Shown one piece after another: positions 24,180 through 36,657 of a DNA stretch of 64,000 nucleotides. Origin of the DNA: Cryptomeria japonica. Lineage: Eukaryota; Streptophyta; Pinopsida; Cupressales; Cupressaceae. The stretch covers positions 602,475,644-602,539,643 of the forward strand of contig NC_081415.1 in assembly GCF_030272615.1 (NCBI RefSeq). The letters run 5' to 3'. The first letter of the stretch is position 1, and the number at the start of each line of letters is the position of its first letter. The notes beneath the pieces were generated by a model that made no database searches, had not been told where the DNA came from, and worked only from the letters and a program-made list of their open reading frames with translations. The position numbers were made by a program, and so were the translations under genes.

Positions 24180-25328
24180 TTGATATCCTATATAGGCATG
24201 GTCTAGATGGTACTTTGTTGAGATGTCTTAAATAAGGAGAATCTAAGAAAGTTCTTAATAACATTCATGCAAGTATTTGTGGCACACACTCAAGTGGTTT
24301 AACATTGGCTAAGAAACTTCTTCGTATGGGTTGCTTTTGGCCTACTATGAAGAGAGATTCATTCACATATGATATAAAATACAAACAATGTCAGATCCAT
24401 GGGAATCTCATTCATGCGCCAGCACAAGAGTTATATCCTATGACAGGATCACAACCATTTTCACAATGGGGCCTTGATTTTGTAGGAAAGATAAATCCCT
24501 CATCTTCTAATGGACATAAGTTTATTCTGATAGCTACTGAATATTTTACTAAATGGATTGAAGCAGTGCCTTTAACAATAGTGACAGGAAAAAAAATATC
24601 ATCATTTATTTTGAATTATATAATTTGTCGCTATGGAGTTCCTATGACCATTATCACTGATAATGGAAGACCATTCAAAAATTAAGATGTGAAGGAGTTA
24701 TGTGAACAATTTCATATAAAACATAGGTTTTCTACTCCATATTATCCATAGGGAAATGGTCAAGCTGAGGCATCAAACAAAACTATCTTGAAAATCTTGA
24801 AGAAAACAATCAATGAAGCTAGAAAAGACTGGCACATTCAGCTAAATCCTACTCTTTGGGCATACCAAACTAGCATCCGCACTCCAACATGGGAAACTCC
24901 ATATTGTTTGGTCTATGGATCAGAAGCCATATTACCTATAGAAGTAGAGATACCTTCTCTACAAGTATCCTTGCAAGTTCTTATACTAGAATAAGAACAA
25001 CAAGTCTATCAACTCCAGGAACTAGAACTGATTCAGGAACATTGCCAAAATGCAACACATCATTTGAAAGTATATCAACAAAGAATGGAAAGAATCTATA
25101 ACCATAGATTCAAGCCACACATTTTTTCAGATTGGAGATATAGTTCTAAAGGAGAATCCAAGAAATCAGCAAGATCGAGAAAAGAAGGGAAAATTTGAAG
25201 CAAATTGGCTAGGACCTTTTGTCATAGTAGCAGTATATAGATCAGGAGCATACAAGTTATCTACCCTTGAAGGTGATTGGTTTGATGAACCTATCAATTC
25301 TATCGATCTCAAGAAATTATATGCTTGA
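24180..25328 (+). pseudogene. Gypsy integrase
   Basis: The zinc-binding N-terminus is recognisable (HASICGTHSSG, then KQCQIHG) although the first cysteine of the CxxC is replaced by tyrosine. The catalytic core has WGLDFVGKI (first Asp), ITDNGRPF (second Asp) and GNGQAEASNKTI (Glu). After a frame change comes the C-terminal GPF-type segment (KFEANWLGPFVIV, then GAYKL) to a TGA at 25328. Stops at 24683 and 24752 lie inside the core. Integrase would insert the DNA copy and leave the 5-bp TSD. Confidence 0.9.
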
Positions 25329-27079
25329 GATATAGTCCTTTAAAAAAAAAAAAATCAAAAAGCAAAAAATCCCCCAAAAAAATATATTAAAATATGAAAA
25401 AAATGCAATAAATTTAGATGGTGAAAACCTGGTAAATAGGTGCTATCTAAAAAGTGAGTTTCTCCATCTATACAGATTGCTTTGTGCATCTATCCACTCC
25501 ATCCTATCACATCTATCACTTCCATCTATCTTAGCTTATCTATTCCATCTTTCACATCCATTCCTCTGAACCATTTAGCAAGAAATGTGTAGCTTACCAA
25601 TAGTTATCAATCTTTGACATACTTGTCATAGTCACTATCTTATGTTTTATCAAAATCAATCATATCTACATTTGTATCCCACCATGGTTGGGATCTTGAT
25701 CAATTCATACATCCATAATAAATTTTTGTTTCCATTTGGGGCAAAAATCCTAATTCCTTTTGCTAAGGTGATCTTTTGAATCTTTGAAAATCCAAAAACA
25801 TTCGGAAAACTTAGAAAAACCAAAAATAGTAGGATTTTGAAATAGATAACGAGTAACAAAGAAACAAAAAAATCAAGGCATTTCATCAACAACTGAATCG
25901 TGAAACTCAAAAAATGAAGAATCAATCAACAAGTAATATGGGATTATCAAAGAACATTCATCAAGATGATTATATCAGCTAATGACCATAACAACATGTG
26001 AATGACATGCAAGATTTAGTGTTTATATCTTGATTTTATTGTTAATCATGTACTCTATGCAACTCAAGAATGTCCATGACTAGAGAAGCTATGATGGGGT
26101 ATGATTATTTTCTTTAATTGATGTCTGTGGTTTATCTCTTACTATGGTATGTACTTGTCTTAGGATATGATCAGCAAAAGATCAAGGAGGACGTTCCAAG
26201 TCACACATGAAAAGGGATAATCCTTGTCTATTCTACAAACAATACTCGGGTCAACTTGACTCATTATATCAAGTTGATTGTATTAACTTGCTATATCAAA
26301 ATCCATGTAAGGAATACTCAGGTCATCTTGAATCATTATATCAAGTTGCTTGTATTTTCTTATAGCATTTTAAAGCTCAATGATGAAATCAAGCACTGTT
26401 ACAAGATAACGTATGAAGAATGGTAGTATCATTTTTAGTTAGATCATTTCATTAGCTCATTATTCATTTGCATTATAAGCATTCATGGTCAGTTGCATTA
26501 TAAGCATATCATTTCATTAATAGATCAATGGTCATAAATAAAGATTGAGTATGCTTGGATAAACAAAAACAATTTGCATTTGATCATTTTAGGTGCATTT
26601 CATTCATCATGTAGTGTATCATCATTATTATTTGTATTATCATTCCATTAACGATCATTTAGTTGCATCTTTACACTTAGATTCATGAACATTACATATG
26701 AAATCAAAAATATTTCATGTAGATCATTTGCATTTACACCATCATAGATCAAAAGCAAATAAATCATTCATTTGCATTTCCATATAGATCATTGCATTTG
26801 CATCATTTACATATCATTTGAGTTAGAAATAATTTTCATTTGCATCCAAGATCATCAAAATAAAAAATAAAAAAAGCATTTATCATTGCATCATCATCCA
26901 TCTAATCATGCATCCATATAATCAATGCATATAGATCATCATCAAATAGAGTAACATAATAAAAATCATCATCATATAAAATCCATGTCTGCATATAAAA
27001 TCATCATAAAACAATAAAAAGTAAGTATACAATGATATCAGCTAAACAATACAAGTGCCTCCAAATCAAGTCACAGCTG
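25329..27079 (+). other. Gypsy 3' region, AT-rich, with ATCATTTGCATT repeats
   Basis: No sense-strand gene. From about 26440 to 26960 short phrases such as ATCATTTGCATT and TAGATCATTTGCATT recur irregularly. This lies downstream (in antisense reading) of the PMD frame. Confidence 0.5.
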
Positions 27080-28240
27080 TCATGTACCAGTAATACAAGG
27101 AAATGGATGAGCTAGTATATACTGAGCATAATCTGCAGTAACCCCAGGATCAAGAATATGCAATCTCATATCATAAGCCACTCTCAGAGTAGCAAGAAAC
27201 TCTACGTGAGCAATATTAAATGACAAGGAAGGTCTCCAATCTCATCTATCTTTATACCGACGAGCATATATCATCACAATATTAGGCATAGGTTGGATGA
27301 TACCAAACTGTCTTAGAATGTGACTAATCAACTATCGCTCAACAATGTAAGGAGTGTGACCAATGAGATATCTACTCTGCATGATAAATGGTAAGGTCTG
27401 TGCATCATCCATCCATGGCTCACAATCAACATATTGTCTCCAAGTAATGCTATCCAATGAATCGAGCACCCAATGCCAATACTCCTTCTTACCCAGCTTA
27501 TGCTGAGTAAGGATACCTGCATAAAAATACACATATGGCTGCCTCTCTCCATGAACTCTATGATGGATAGGCCAAGTCATAGCAATGTACTCCTAGCACC
27601 AAATCTGCAATAAAGTGCATCCTGTAGACAAACTAGCACTCTCATCATACACCACCTGATGAAGAGCATGATATAAATGTGCCAACATACAAAAACCCCA
27701 AGCATATCGAGTATGATGCTGCATCATACTCAGGAGAATCTCACCCCATCCAAGAGAAAAACCTCACAATCGCCTATCAGGACAAATAAACCCTCCAATC
27801 AAACCAGCAAGAATCACAGGGAGAGTCTCATAATACATCACCATATCCTCCCATCAGATCTCTCCTCTAGCTATTCTATCATCAGAAAAAATGTCTCTGC
27901 AAGCCTCTGTCTGAACACAATCCTAAACCATATCGTACTAACTCACCAGTCACTAGGATGTGTAGAATCCTATACACATCCTCGAGCGTCACACTAATCT
28001 CACTGTGGGCAAGTGGAAAGTGTTATGTTCACTGTGCCATCTCTCGGCTAACGCCCTCAATAATCCTCTATTATGCGTAATCTCAGGCATATACAATAGA
28101 TGGCATAAACCATAGGGATCTATATATCTAACCTCTGTCTGTGTCAGCTCTGGCACTAAATGGCATACTATCGGTAATTTCTCCCAAAACTGGAGAATAT
28201 CAAGTTTCTCCTATTTATCAGGAGAATTAGATCAATCATC
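27080..28240 (-). pseudogene. Antisense plant mobile domain (PMD-like) ORF in gypsy element
   Basis: On the minus strand the order of conserved PMD motifs is preserved: LQFWEKLPIVCHL, a tract with RWHSEHNTFHLP, then after a one-base frame change SEISVTLEDVYRI, later LLQIWC-EYIAMTWPIHHR, WRQYVDCEPWMDD, and RQFGIIQPMP. The TFHLP..E.T.TLEDV, LQ.W..E and RQFG.QP.P signatures are those of the aminotransferase-like plant mobile domain (MAIN/MAIL family). About 380 codons are traceable, with a few stops and one shift, ending at a TGA at 27080. Antisense additional ORFs between pol and the 3' LTR have been described in Tat elements; here the product would be a PMD protein, of uncertain role. Confidence 0.8.
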
Positions 28241-28249
28241 ACTTATCTA

Positions 28250-28470
28250 TATATCAAAGCAATCGCTAATCTATCTATCTATCAAATCAATCATCAACTA
28301 TCTATCTATCAAATCAAATTGAAGCAACCTATGCTATCTATCTATCAAATCCAAGTGAAGCAACCTATGCTATCTATGCATCAAATCAAATTTAAGTAAC
28401 CTATGCTATCAAATCTATCAAATCAAACTGAAGCAACTTAAGCTATCAAATCATTTTAAAACCTATCAAT
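28250..28470 (+). repeat. CTATCTATCAAATCAA short tandem repeats
   Basis: Units such as CTATCTATCTATCAAATCAA and AAGCAACCTATGCTATC recur about six times, immediately upstream (on the minus strand) of the antisense PMD frame. Confidence 0.7.
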
Positions 28471-28689
28471 CATGGTTTTCTATCAAACCACCGAGTTCAA
28501 TAAAAACTCTGCTAAGCTCTTGCATTAGAAACTAAATTGGTTTCTTAGACCTACTCTATCAAAACAAATCAAATCGATCTATCCAACAAACATCAATCAA
28601 TCAATCAAGTCCTTATTCATCATACATGCACATTAAACATGTTAAATCTAATCATCAAAGTGATTTTAGCTTTTGCATTTATCAAAAAC

Positions 28690-29010
28690 ATCAAATTTTG
28701 AGCATATGCGCTATCCTATTGAGCAAAAGTGCTAAACTAAAGTATATCCACTATACTATTAAACAAAAGCACTAAAACCAAGCATATGCACTAACTTTTT
28801 GAACAAATGCACTAACCCTATGCACGAATGTGCGAAACATGCAGAAGGGCTACAACACAATGCATATGCGCCAACAAACAATTCAAAAGTGCTAATTTAT
28901 GCATATGCGCTAACATCCTTGGCATATGCACTACCAAAAAGAGCATAAGTGCTAATCTATATGTGCTAAAACTCATTGCATATGCGCTAAATCAAAATGC
29001 AAAAGTGCTA
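28690..29010 (+). repeat. CATATGCGCTAA / CAAAAGTGCTAA repeat cluster
   Basis: Some fifteen phrases of the type GCATATGCGCTAAC and CAAAAGTGCTAA alternate every 15-30 bp. They are reverse complements of the cluster at 15720-15960, with CAAAAGTGCTAACCTA an exact 16-base match. Confidence 0.75.
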
Positions 29011-29513
29011 ACCTAATACCAAAAATCGCAAATAAATTCAAAACTTAAAAAACATGCCAAAAACATGAAAAGTTGCATGACAAGTTGAAAACAAAGCTCG
29101 AGATAAGATACATACCGGATACCCATACTCAGAAGGGCGCTGATATCATCGAACACACTCAAATCGATGGTTTTCCATAGGAATCACCATTTCGCTACCT
29201 CACCAAGATTTTTTTTTTCACAAGCTGACAAGGATAACAATGAAATTAAAATTAGCCTTGGTTAATTTTATATTTACTATTTGCAGAGTAATTAATGCTA
29301 TTCAATGGGGCAATTTATTTGTTTTTTTACAAATGAATTTAATTGATGGAACTCTTTTTATCAATTGTCATGAGATCAATCGTCCAAACCAAAGTTTTCA
29401 ACAATTTCATGATTAATCTCCTGAGGGGGCACACAATCATAATTTTCATCTTCATCAGGGGTATTATCGAGACTTGATTTAATCTTTGAAACAATGTTGT
29501 CTCGACATCATTT

Positions 29514-29528
29514 CAAAGAGGGGCAAAA
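29514..29528 (+). other. Polypurine tract of the gypsy element
   Basis: AAAGAGGGGCAAAA lies directly before the 3' LTR start, the expected position for the plus-strand primer. Confidence 0.7.
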
Positions 29529-30662
29529 TGTGTACAAATAAAAATGGCTATGAGCAATCAAATAAATATTTTATATTTATTTAATTATTATTCTTCTATT
29601 AAATAGTTAATTTGAAAAGATTAATTTATTTCATTCATTTTCATGTCTTTCTATTAATTAACATTTTATTAATTAATTCATCTACCCTATTCTTCTAATT
29701 AATTAAATATCTAATATTTAATTATCCTTTTAACCAAGTTAATTAAATATCTAATATTTAATAGTTATTCTCCTATCCTACAGTCTCAAATATTAAATGA
29801 TTTCTTAAATTATTTAATCTTTCTTATCCAACCCACCTTCCATCTCCACTTCATCTTCCCTTTTCCAACTCATCAAACATGTGGCTAAGGAAATTAATAT
29901 TTCTTAAATATTAATTCATCATTTATCTCCAACCTCCAAATTTAATGACTATTGTGTACATAGACATATTTCATAACCATCTCCTATATTCTCTCCAACA
30001 CCCCCTATATCTTAGGAAGGACTTGAGTCCACTTGTCCTATCATGCCTAAATCTTCTCCAACCATCCCTAGATTCCCTCAGTCAGCAACCTAGTCAAGGT
30101 GATATGAGTGACACTCGTCTTCTCCTTCCCCCTTTCTCTCAACCTTCACCTTTTCTCACAGCCATCCAAATCTGCAGATCTGATCATGACCATTGATTTG
30201 AACCACATCATGTCATCCTCTCAAAGCCTATAAAATCAAAAGCTTCAATTGAGAGAGAGTTAGACTTCAAGAGACTTCAAGTGCATTTTCAAGCAAATCA
30301 TTTGTAAAATTTATGCATCTGTGAGTTTCAATCTTGAAGCAAAATATCAATAATCATTTAGCATAATCATGTAGTATTCCATATCATAGCATCAGTTAAC
30401 TACCAGTTATCAGTCCATTCTTCATATGCCATCTTGGAAGCTATCAATGCATTGTCTGAGAGCACACCATCTGCAACCAAGAATAGTGGAGTTAGTACTC
30501 AATGAGACATAAACCATGAAGGTAATATTAGTATTTTTATTTCATACGTATTTCATGTAGTTTCATTGGTTGAGTTTGGATTTCTTGTAGCATTTCCATT
30601 GGTATTTTGTGAAACTAACTTGTTTTAGGTAGCATTCTGAGGATGAAATTCAAGTCGACGCA
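29529..30662 (+). repeat. 3' LTR of the gypsy element
   Basis: Starts TGTGTACAAAT and ends AGTCGACGCA, followed by the TSD GTAAC. A TATA-like CCTATAAAATC lies near 30228. Overall layout is collinear with 14499-15621. Confidence 0.92.
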
Positions 30663-30667
30663 GTAAC

Positions 30668-32143
30668 ACATGTGTGGCCCCTTAGGAGCCCATATGAGTC
30701 ATAACAACACCATATGACCCCTTAGGATGCCATTTGACCCCTTAGAACACCATATGATCCCTTTTAACATCCTAGTACATGACATGAGCCCTTAGGACAA
30801 TATGATGTCCTAATGGGTCATCTGGTGTTCTAACACATGTGTGACCCCTTAGGACCTCATATGACCCCTAACGACACTATATGACTACTTAGGACATTAT
30901 ATGACCACTTAGGACATTATATGACTACTTAGAACACCATATGACCCCATATTACACTATATGACCCTTTAGGACACCATATGACCACTTAGGACACCAT
31001 ATAATCTCTTAGGACAATATGATGTCCTAATGGGTCATATGGTGTTCTAACACATGTGTGACCCCTTAGGACCCCATATGACCCCAGATGACACTATATG
31101 ACCACTTAGGACATTATATGACCCCTTAGAACACCATATGACCCCTTAGGACACTATATGACCCTTCAGGACAACATATAACCCCTTAGAACACTATATG
31201 ACCCCTTAAAACACTATATGATCCCTTTTAATATCTTGGTACACCATATGACCCCTTTGGACACCATATAACCTCTCAAGACACCATGTGAGCCCTTTTA
31301 ACATCCTAGTACATGACATGACCTATTAGGACACCATATGATCCCTTAGGATATTCATATGGTGTTTAGAGCAATCATATGATGTCCTTAGGATTCATAC
31401 GGTGTCGTTAGAGGTCAAAAGGGTAACTAAGGGGTCACACATGTGTTAGAACACCATATGACCCCTTAGGACATCATATGACCCCTTAGTACAATATAAT
31501 GTCCTAATGGGTCATATGGTGTGCTGAGGGGCCATATGGTGTTCTAACTGGTCATATGGTGTAATAAGGGGTCATATGTTGTTTTAACACATGTATGGCC
31601 CTGTGTGACCCCATATGACTGTTAAGGACACCATATGACCCCTTGTGTTACCATATTACCCCTTAGGACAACATATTTCCCCTTAGGAAAATATGATGTC
31701 CTAATAGGTCATATGGTGTCGTAGCAGGTCATATGGGGTTCTAGTACATGTGTGGTCCCTTAGGACCCTATATGACCCCTAATGATATGATATGACCCCT
31801 TCAAACACCACATGACCCCTTAGGATACCACATGACCCTTTAGGACACCATATGACCCCTTTTAACATCTGAGTACATGACATTACCCCTTAGGACACCA
31901 TATGACCCCTTATGACAATATGATGTCCTAAGGGGTCATATGGTTTTCTGACACATGTGTGGCCCCATAGGATCCCATATGACCCCTAAAAAACCCATAT
32001 GACCCCTTAAGACCCCATATGACACCTAACGACACCATATGACCTCTTAGGACACCATATGATACCTAATGACACCATATGACCCCTGTGGATAACATAT
32101 GACCCCTTTAACATCCCGGTACATGGCATGACCCCTTAGGACA
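30668..32143. repeat. CATATGACC foldback array, middle segment
   Basis: This continues the left array beyond the gypsy element. ACACATGTGT-type centres lie near 30667, 30834, 31051, 31433, 31590, 31745 and 31955. Units between them read CATATGACCCCTTAGGACAC in either orientation. It ends abruptly at 32143 against element sequence. Confidence 0.85.
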
Positions 32144-33392
32144 AAAAAAAGGCTGATAAAGTGCAAGCGGAGAAAGAGAAAAAGAATCAAGAGGAAGAGA
32201 AGACGAAACAAGCAGAAGAGGAGAAAAAGAAATAGGAAGAGGAGAAGAAGAAAAAGGAAGAGGAGAAAAAGAAACAGGAAGATGAGGAGAAGAGAAAAGG
32301 AAACAAGAAGAGGAGAAGAGGAAATAGGAAGAGGAGAAGAAGAAAAAGGAAGAGGAGAAGATGAAATAGGAAGAGGAGAAGAAGAAAGAAGAAGAGAAGT
32401 AGAAGGAAGAAAAAAGGAAGAAGGATGAAGAGAAGAAAAAGAAAGAAGCAAAGGAACAAAAGAAAGCAAAAGAGGAAAATCAAAAAGCCAAAGTGCAAAA
32501 GGAAGTGCCAAAGAGAACACATGTGGAGACACCAAAGGCAACTGGTAGTCAAGCCAAACTAGCTGACATTACTAGTCCCATTGACCTCCAATATACAAAT
32601 GAATCAGAGCTACTCCAAAGCATTAAGTTTGCTCAAGAGCGACTGGAAAGTTTAAGGAGGAAAAAGGAGCAAGATGTTATTCAAATTGTGGTGGATACAC
32701 TTACCAGTTTGATTCCCGATACCAACCTCCCCAGTACTGATTCCTCTTTGGCCTAGCTAAAAATTTTATGCATAGTCGTGGAGGACTAGGTACAAAGCCT
32801 GGAAGAGGTTGTTGAAGCTAATGCACAAAAGAAGCATCAAAAGGCACTAAACACTGCCTTAGTGAAGAAATTGAATGAGCTCTGGTGTGAACTTTAGAAA
32901 GAGAAAAAAGACATAAGAGATGCTATGGATGAGGGGAAATTACTTCCCAGTAAGATAAGGAAACCCCATCTATTCTGTGATGATGTGCTTGCACAGAAAG
33001 AAAATATTCAATCTAATTTGCAGGTATTTATAAGCACCTTCAAGATGCCCTATGATTCCTTTACTACATATGGGCAAACTGTTCACAGATTTCAGCTCCA
33101 GTCTGACAAAATAGAGTTGGAGATCAGCAACCAGACTAGAGATTTGCAGGAACTTCAACTGGTTCTACTACCCAGACTGCAAATACTTCAGAAATGCTAT
33201 CTCAATCTGGATGTCTTAATGGTCACTCAAGAGATGAGCACCGTTGATGCCATGGAAGAATAGGTATCCCAGATGCAAACAGAAAGTGAGGTGGCTACCT
33301 CATTACTTGAATCATGGTCCTTATCCTTGAAGACCTTCATGTAGGATTTTAAATCAGTTTTGATAAGTTTCACTCATTATTGTCATAAACAT
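32144..33392 (+). pseudogene. ORF2 C-terminal part (truncated O-type copy)
   Basis: It starts in a lysine/glutamate repeat region encoded by almost pure purine sequence (32150-32500), then continues as SELLQSIKFAQERLESLRRK, a helical segment with KIRKPHLFCDDVLAQKENIQ, LVLLPRLQILQKCYLNLD and VTQEMSTVDAMEE. The same order is found at 54800-55609. Stops occur at about 32236, 32755, 32897 and 33260. Function unknown. Confidence 0.7.
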
Positions 33393-33676
33393 TTGTTATA
33401 TTAATGATAATGAGAAACATGGGTTATTCTGCAATACTTTGTCATTGTTGGCAAAGGGGGAGTAGTATTTTGTATTTAAAATTCTGGTGAATTCTATGTA
33501 TGCTATGTATGCTTTCATGTTATCTCCTTAAAGTAGTAGTATACATTATATTTTCTGCAAAAGGGATAGTGTATATGCTTAGGGGGAGTAATTTTGATTA
33601 TGGCATATTTTTGTTGTAAAACACTTAGATGTCAAAAATTTTCTTAAATGTTGCCATCAATGCCAAAGTGGGAGAT
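32144..33676 (+). mobile_element. Truncated O-type element: ORF2 tail and 3' UTR
   Basis: A second, diverged copy of the segment 54300-55857 lies directly left of the O element's 5' LTR, so one LTR (33677-34862) serves as the 3' LTR of this fragment and the 5' LTR of O. Its left end is an abrupt junction with the CATATGACC array and has no LTR. A tandem element that lost its left part, or unequal recombination between LTRs, would give this. Confidence 0.75.
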
Positions 33677-34862
33677 TGTTGCCATTTTTGATGATGATGT
33701 TGTGATTGTCATTGATGGACACACACTTTCTTTGAGATCACTTTTTGTATATATGAGTTATGCTCAACCGACATTTGTTCCAACTGGTATTACGTATTAT
33801 AGTCTTTAGACTATCGGTGTTTTGTAGAAAGTGTTTACCGATCTCAAGCGGTATGAAGACCCAAGCGATATGAAGACCCAAGTGGTATGAAGACATCAAG
33901 TGGTTCAAGGATCCCAAAGCAGTATAAAGGAACAAAGTAGTTGTTATCATCTTTCCCAGTCTTTATTTTGACAAACTGGTAATTGGTAAAATGTGTGAAC
34001 CGGTAATCGGTTAACTGTATGAACCGATATTACTCTGTGATGAGTTACCAACCAATATTTTTTTGTGGAGTTATCATCCACCGACACTTTGGCAGTGATT
34101 TTGTGCCATGTTACCAAATGTGTCTAGATGCATTAAACCTAGGAAGTTGCAATGTAATCCTATTGGACCAACATGAAATCAGATTCCTTTATAAGGATAT
34201 CATGTCTAGGGTTTTAGGTGTTGTTAGGGTTTTAGGTAGTTGATGAGGTTTTTGTGTGTGTGATCACAGAAGTAGATTAGGTCTATGTGAAGAAACATAG
34301 AGTGGAAATATTGAAGACTGAAGTAATGCTGAAATGCATTAACAATGAGCTATCAAGGATCTAACCAAGCATACTATGCTAGTATTTAGATCACTCACTT
34401 GTTGATTACTAACATCTTCAACAAGTTTGAAACCCTTAACCGGGTAGGCCTGGCAAAGCCTTTGTAAATCCTCTAACAAGGTGGTTCACAACTATGGATC
34501 TGAAATCCTCTCACAAGGTAGTCTTTAATCGGACTTATCTCCTAACAGAGATTGAGATTCCTAACAGGATCTATTTTGGTGAAGAACATTGTAAGGCCTT
34601 AACCGGTTTGGTTACTATTCTGCAGATAGTTGACTTGTGAGTTTTACTCACCATGGTTTTTCCCATTTGGGTTTCCACATCAAAACATCTTATGTTATGG
34701 TGATTATTCTTCTATGGGTGAATGCTTTATTTTCTATTTAGCTTATTTATATTTTAACCAGGTTATTGTTTAATCTGCTACATCGGTCTGTAGTTAAACT
34801 GCTTAAGAGTTTTTTTAAGTTTTTGGGTATACTGATTCACCTGCCCCTCTTAGCATTCATCA
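33677..34862 (+). repeat. O element LTR, left
   Basis: Starts TGTTGCCATTTTTGATG and ends ATTCATCA. It contains TTTTTCCCATTTGGGTTTCCACA (a copia-type LTR phrase), a TATA-like TTTATAAGG near 34189, and a series of CTCTAACAAGGT-like motifs (34437-34610). Confidence 0.88.
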
Positions 34863-34864
34863 AT

Positions 34865-34876
34865 TGGTATCAGAGC
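34865..34876 (+). other. Primer-binding site of element O
   Basis: TGGTATCAGAGC two to three bases after the LTR, complementary to the 3' end of plant initiator tRNA-Met. Confidence 0.88.
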
Positions 34877-34912
34877 CTACCTTTCTATAATTATAACCAC
34901 TTGGAAGGAGAT

Positions 34913-36200
34913 ATGGGGGAATACAGCATGAGGGAACTCACTCACCATCTTACTGAGTCTGAGAGAGCTTATGATGAACTCAAAATTGAGTATAAAGCCT
35001 CTTTAGCCAAGAGAAGAGAACTAGCTAAGCAATTGATGGAATTTACTAAAAATAACTCTTTTGATGAAGTAGACATGGAGGCCCTAGTCAGAGAAGTGGA
35101 AAAACTAAATGAATCCAAAACTAACCTAAGGAGGAAGTTGGAAGGACTAACTATCAGGATGAGTGAGGAGCTAGAAAATGGAAGAAAAGCTGAAGATTTG
35201 GTAAAGGACAAGGAGCATGAGATCTCTAAGTTGAAACAAGAAATAGGTACCATTACTACCAATCTACAGGAAGGAAAAGAAGAGAAAGAAGAAATACAAG
35301 CTTAACCTGAATGTAGCTATCTCTCAGAATGAAACCTTGATGGAGACCAATGTTTCTCTTTCCAAGGAACTTGCTGAGACAATGGAGATACTTGCTAAGT
35401 TCAACCGGAGTGCTGCTAAGTTGGAACAAAAGATGGAATTGGTGAAGCCATCAAAGGATACCACTAGACTTGGTTTCTCTAGATACGAGGAAGGTGAGAC
35501 CTCTAGAACCAAGAGTGATGCACTAAAGAAGTAATCGACACCTAAGAACAACAATAAGAGTAAAGGTAAGCAAAAGTTTAAACCTATTTGCTTTAACTAT
35601 CTTAAAGAAGGACATACTGCAAATGTATGTAGGAGCAAGGCTTACAATAACTTTACTTACTTTTAAAACAATGTGGCTAGATCTGGTAGATTTAATGGTC
35701 ACTGTTATGCATGCAACAAGTTTGGGCATAGAGCTTTTGAGTGCAGGCCGGTAATGAACAACTCTGGAAGTTATCCACCAAGATCTAAAGGAGTTATCCT
35801 AGAACTTCCTATGAACTAGAACCCAAACTGGTACAGAACCTATGACCACTGGTCAAATGGTTATGAAGTGGCAACTAGTTGCAAAGCAACCTATTCTATC
35901 TATCGTGGTAGCGGTCACACTGCTACAACATGTAGAAGGAAGAATGGAAATGTGAACACTGGACCATGGAGAACACTTGGAATGGTATGCTATCATTACA
36001 AAAAACTAGGACACACTACCAGAGCATGCAGACTAAGAAAGAATCCATTGAGAGACATACCGATCAACCCAAAAAGGAATATTGATATTGAAACCGTTCA
36101 GGCAGATATGGATAAAACTTGGAAAAATAAATTTGAAGAGAAGCCACAAGATGTACCAGTTTCCACACCTAGTGTGGAAATACCTAAACCAACAAACTGA
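34913..36200 (+). pseudogene. O element ORF1: coiled coil with four zinc knuckles
   Basis: The first ATG after the primer site (34913, MGEYSMRELTHHLTESERAY) opens a highly charged coiled-coil region to about 35305. After a frame change it continues (ETNVSLSKELAETMEILAKF). Four C..C..GH....C-type knuckles follow: CFNYLKEGHTANVC, CYACNKFGHRAFEC, CYSIYRGSGHTATTC and CYHYKKLGHTTRAC, some with the second cysteine replaced by tyrosine. The layout fits a gag/nucleocapsid-like RNA-binding protein, although no classical copia gag domain is seen. Stops at 35303, 35532, 35664 and 35818 inactivate it. Confidence 0.75.
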
Positions 36201-36657
36201 GCTTCAAAAATCTTAGGGGGAACATATCAGTAAAATGTTTCAAATCCCTGAAGTATATCGGTAAAGTATCTTTTATCGGTATTTGTTACCTGTCAACCGA
36301 TAGAAGACATGAAGCAAAAAAGGTAAAATTAGGGTTTGAGCACTAATGGTGATGTGTTTATTATGGTAGGTGGGAGAATTTAAAAGTGACTTTTGTCATC
36401 ATTTTTACTTACCTATTTTCAAAGAAGAAATTTTCTAAGCTTGAGAAGCGCAACCAGAGAGATTCATCTTGCATTCGAAAGAATTCAGAAAGGAATCTTG
36501 CACAAGATTTTGTAGCCACTTCAAGCTATCAGTGTGGAAGTCAAAGTGGTAAACAAGCTTCCAAAGAAGTGTGGTGTGCTAGACATCGGAAAACCCTAGT
36601 TCAGAGTGTGAAGGTATTTATCATTGAAACATTCTTGTCATTTGGAATGTTTTAGAT
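36201..36657 (+). other. Spacer between O ORF1 and ORF2
   Basis: About 450 bp with motifs such as GTAAAGTATC and TCGGTA. A short frame at 36386-36655 is open but has no counterpart I can follow in A or B. Elements A and B have a similar spacer of about 550 bp. Confidence 0.4.

Larger units (their letters stand above)
14499..30662 (+). mobile_element. Ty3/gypsy retrotransposon, Tat-like lineage
   Basis: A complete 16.2 kb structure: LTRs 14499-15621 and 29529-30662, TSD GTAAC at 14494-14498 and 30663-30667, primer site at 15622 onward and a purine tract before the 3' LTR. The domain order gag, protease, RT, RNase H, second RNase H, integrase, then a long 3' region with an antisense PMD frame, matches the Tat group of plant gypsy elements. 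Many stops and frameshifts make it inactive. It sits in the CATATGACC array. Confidence 0.92.

Noticed and set aside
32047-32552. Minus-strand frames of 121 and 164 codons rich in Phe, Leu and Ser
   Set aside because: They are the antisense of the Lys/Glu purine tract of ORF2; same for 54291-54754.
36386-36655. Short frame between ORF1 and ORF2 of element O
   Set aside because: No counterpart in A or B and no recognisable motif; more likely leader sequence.
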